Shown: positions 63,646 to 64,000 of the stretch, in pieces
How positions within the stretch are numbered: position 1 is the first letter of the stretch
Layout: each line of letters begins with the position of its first letter
NCBI GenBank assembly: GCA_963730285.1
Contig: CAVSQY010000003.1
Coordinates: 28,069-92,068 of the forward strand
Source of the DNA: JARDZU01 sp963730285
Lineage (GTDB): Bacteria; Actinomycetota; Acidimicrobiia; Spongiisociales; ZC4RG35
Direction of reading: 5' to 3'
Length of the DNA stretch: 64,000 bases
The notes under the pieces: generated by a model
What the model was told of the DNA's origin: nothing
What the model saw: only the letters and a program-made list of their open reading frames with translations
The model's database searches: none
Position numbers and translations under genes: made by a program

Positions 63646-63664
63646 CGCCGTCCTGTGGACGGCG
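63646..63664. terminator. Hairpin just upstream of the KimA-like gene
   Basis: An 8-bp perfect stem (CGCCGTCC / GGACGGCG) with a 3-nt loop. On the minus strand it is followed by GTGCTTTGTTTG, a weak T-run, 24 nt before the permease start. It could be the terminator of an upstream transcript or an attenuator of the permease gene. Confidence 0.5.
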
Positions 63665-63761
63665 CTCTCCTGAGTGATAACCGGTCGGTATCTGCAAGCT
63701 TCCGGAACTAACGCCTTGTTAACGCATCATCGGGGGATCTTGACGCGGGGCGACCAGCTCA

Positions 63762-64000
63762 TCAGCCTGCACCCGGAACGAAGGGTGCCGCCATAAGGCC
63801 AACCCCGATCAACCCGAGAACGATCACTCCAACCAACAACAGATCACCCCAAAGCTCACGAGTTGGATCCTGCTCAGCCGCCACCCGTCGCACCAGCCGC
63901 GATCCGAAAACGATCGCGATCCCAAGCGAGAGAATCCCTGACGCGAGGAATGCGACCGAAGGTCGACCGAGAAGGGCGCCTGCCACCCCCACACTGCCCG
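63762..64000 (-). CDS. Small membrane protein, possibly cut by the window edge
   Basis: At least 76 aa: two hydrophobic segments (VAFLASGILSLGIAIVFG and LLLVGVIVLGLIGVGLMAAPF) joined by a charged loop with RRVAAEQDPTREL. A GTG at 63992 may be the start, but the frame is open to the edge. No family recognised. Confidence 0.5.
   Translation of the reverse strand, partial: GSVGVAGALLGRPSVAFLASGILSLGIAIVFGSRLVRRVAAEQDPTRELWGDLLLVGVIVLGLIGVGLMAAPFVPGAG

Noticed and set aside
63623..63761. c-di-AMP (ydaO-type) riboswitch upstream of the KimA-like permease
   Set aside because: The 140-nt leader has one short hairpin but none of the conserved ydaO core segments that I could recognise.

Overview
The window looks like chromosomal DNA of a GC-rich actinobacterium. 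Signs of this are actinobacterial families (DUF1918, DUF2630, the long-form LeuA, a deazaflavin-type flavin-split-barrel enzyme, the ArsR-SRPBCC-hydrolase type of cluster), a dense gene layout with many 1-8 bp stop/start overlaps, and frequent GTG/TTG starts. A deep branch such as Acidimicrobiia is possible, but that is a guess. No rRNA, tRNA, CRISPR array, phage or insertion sequence was recognised.

Layout. 1-5.5 kb: end of a surface-sugar cluster on the minus strand (membrane glycosyltransferase-like protein, DegT aminotransferase, Gfo/Idh dehydrogenase, beta-helix acetyltransferase, FAD oxidoreductase), which looks like an amino-sugar route of the WbpB/E/D kind. 5.6-22.8 kb: housekeeping and stress genes (secreted hydrolase, ClpB, Usp, LeuA, Zwf, a rubrerythrin-VIT transporter, MtfA, FtsH, a broken DUF421 gene, an MgtA-type P-ATPase, a flippase-like membrane protein).

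22.8-37.4 kb is the most interesting part. It is an island resembling the mycobacterial DosR dormancy regulon: hemerythrin protein, DUF1918, Usp, Hsp20, ClC channel, a P1B-5 ATPase fused to hemerythrin, unknown small proteins, a CxxCH haem-binding protein, a trehalose operon (HAD-OtsB fusion plus GH65 phosphorylase) and NfnAB. Several promoters carry a 14-bp box of the GGGACTTTCGGCCC type. Three of them (Usp, a 129-aa protein and the 63-aa gene heading the trehalose operon) place it exactly 47 nt before the start codon. No DosR-like regulator lies in the window.

37.4-46 kb holds a mixed set: iron-permease-like protein, stand-alone OLD-family nuclease, HhH protein, TetR, DUF2630, and a modABC operon ending in a PIG-L deacetylase and divergent from a PadR regulator. 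46-52.8 kb is a zone of decay: a flavin-split-barrel remnant, a UvrA2-type ATPase, an AraC-VOC pair, a frameshifted Pr6Pr membrane protein, and a wrecked cluster made of truncated ABC-2 permease, truncated ArsR, twice-frameshifted SRPBCC and damaged hydrolase.

52.7-64 kb is a potassium block: kdpFABCDE preceded by a 47-aa membrane ORF, a divergent stand-alone DUF4118 protein, and a KimA-like APC permease with a hairpin just before its start. Assignments rest on reading motifs by eye. No homology search, alignment or base-composition calculation was run.
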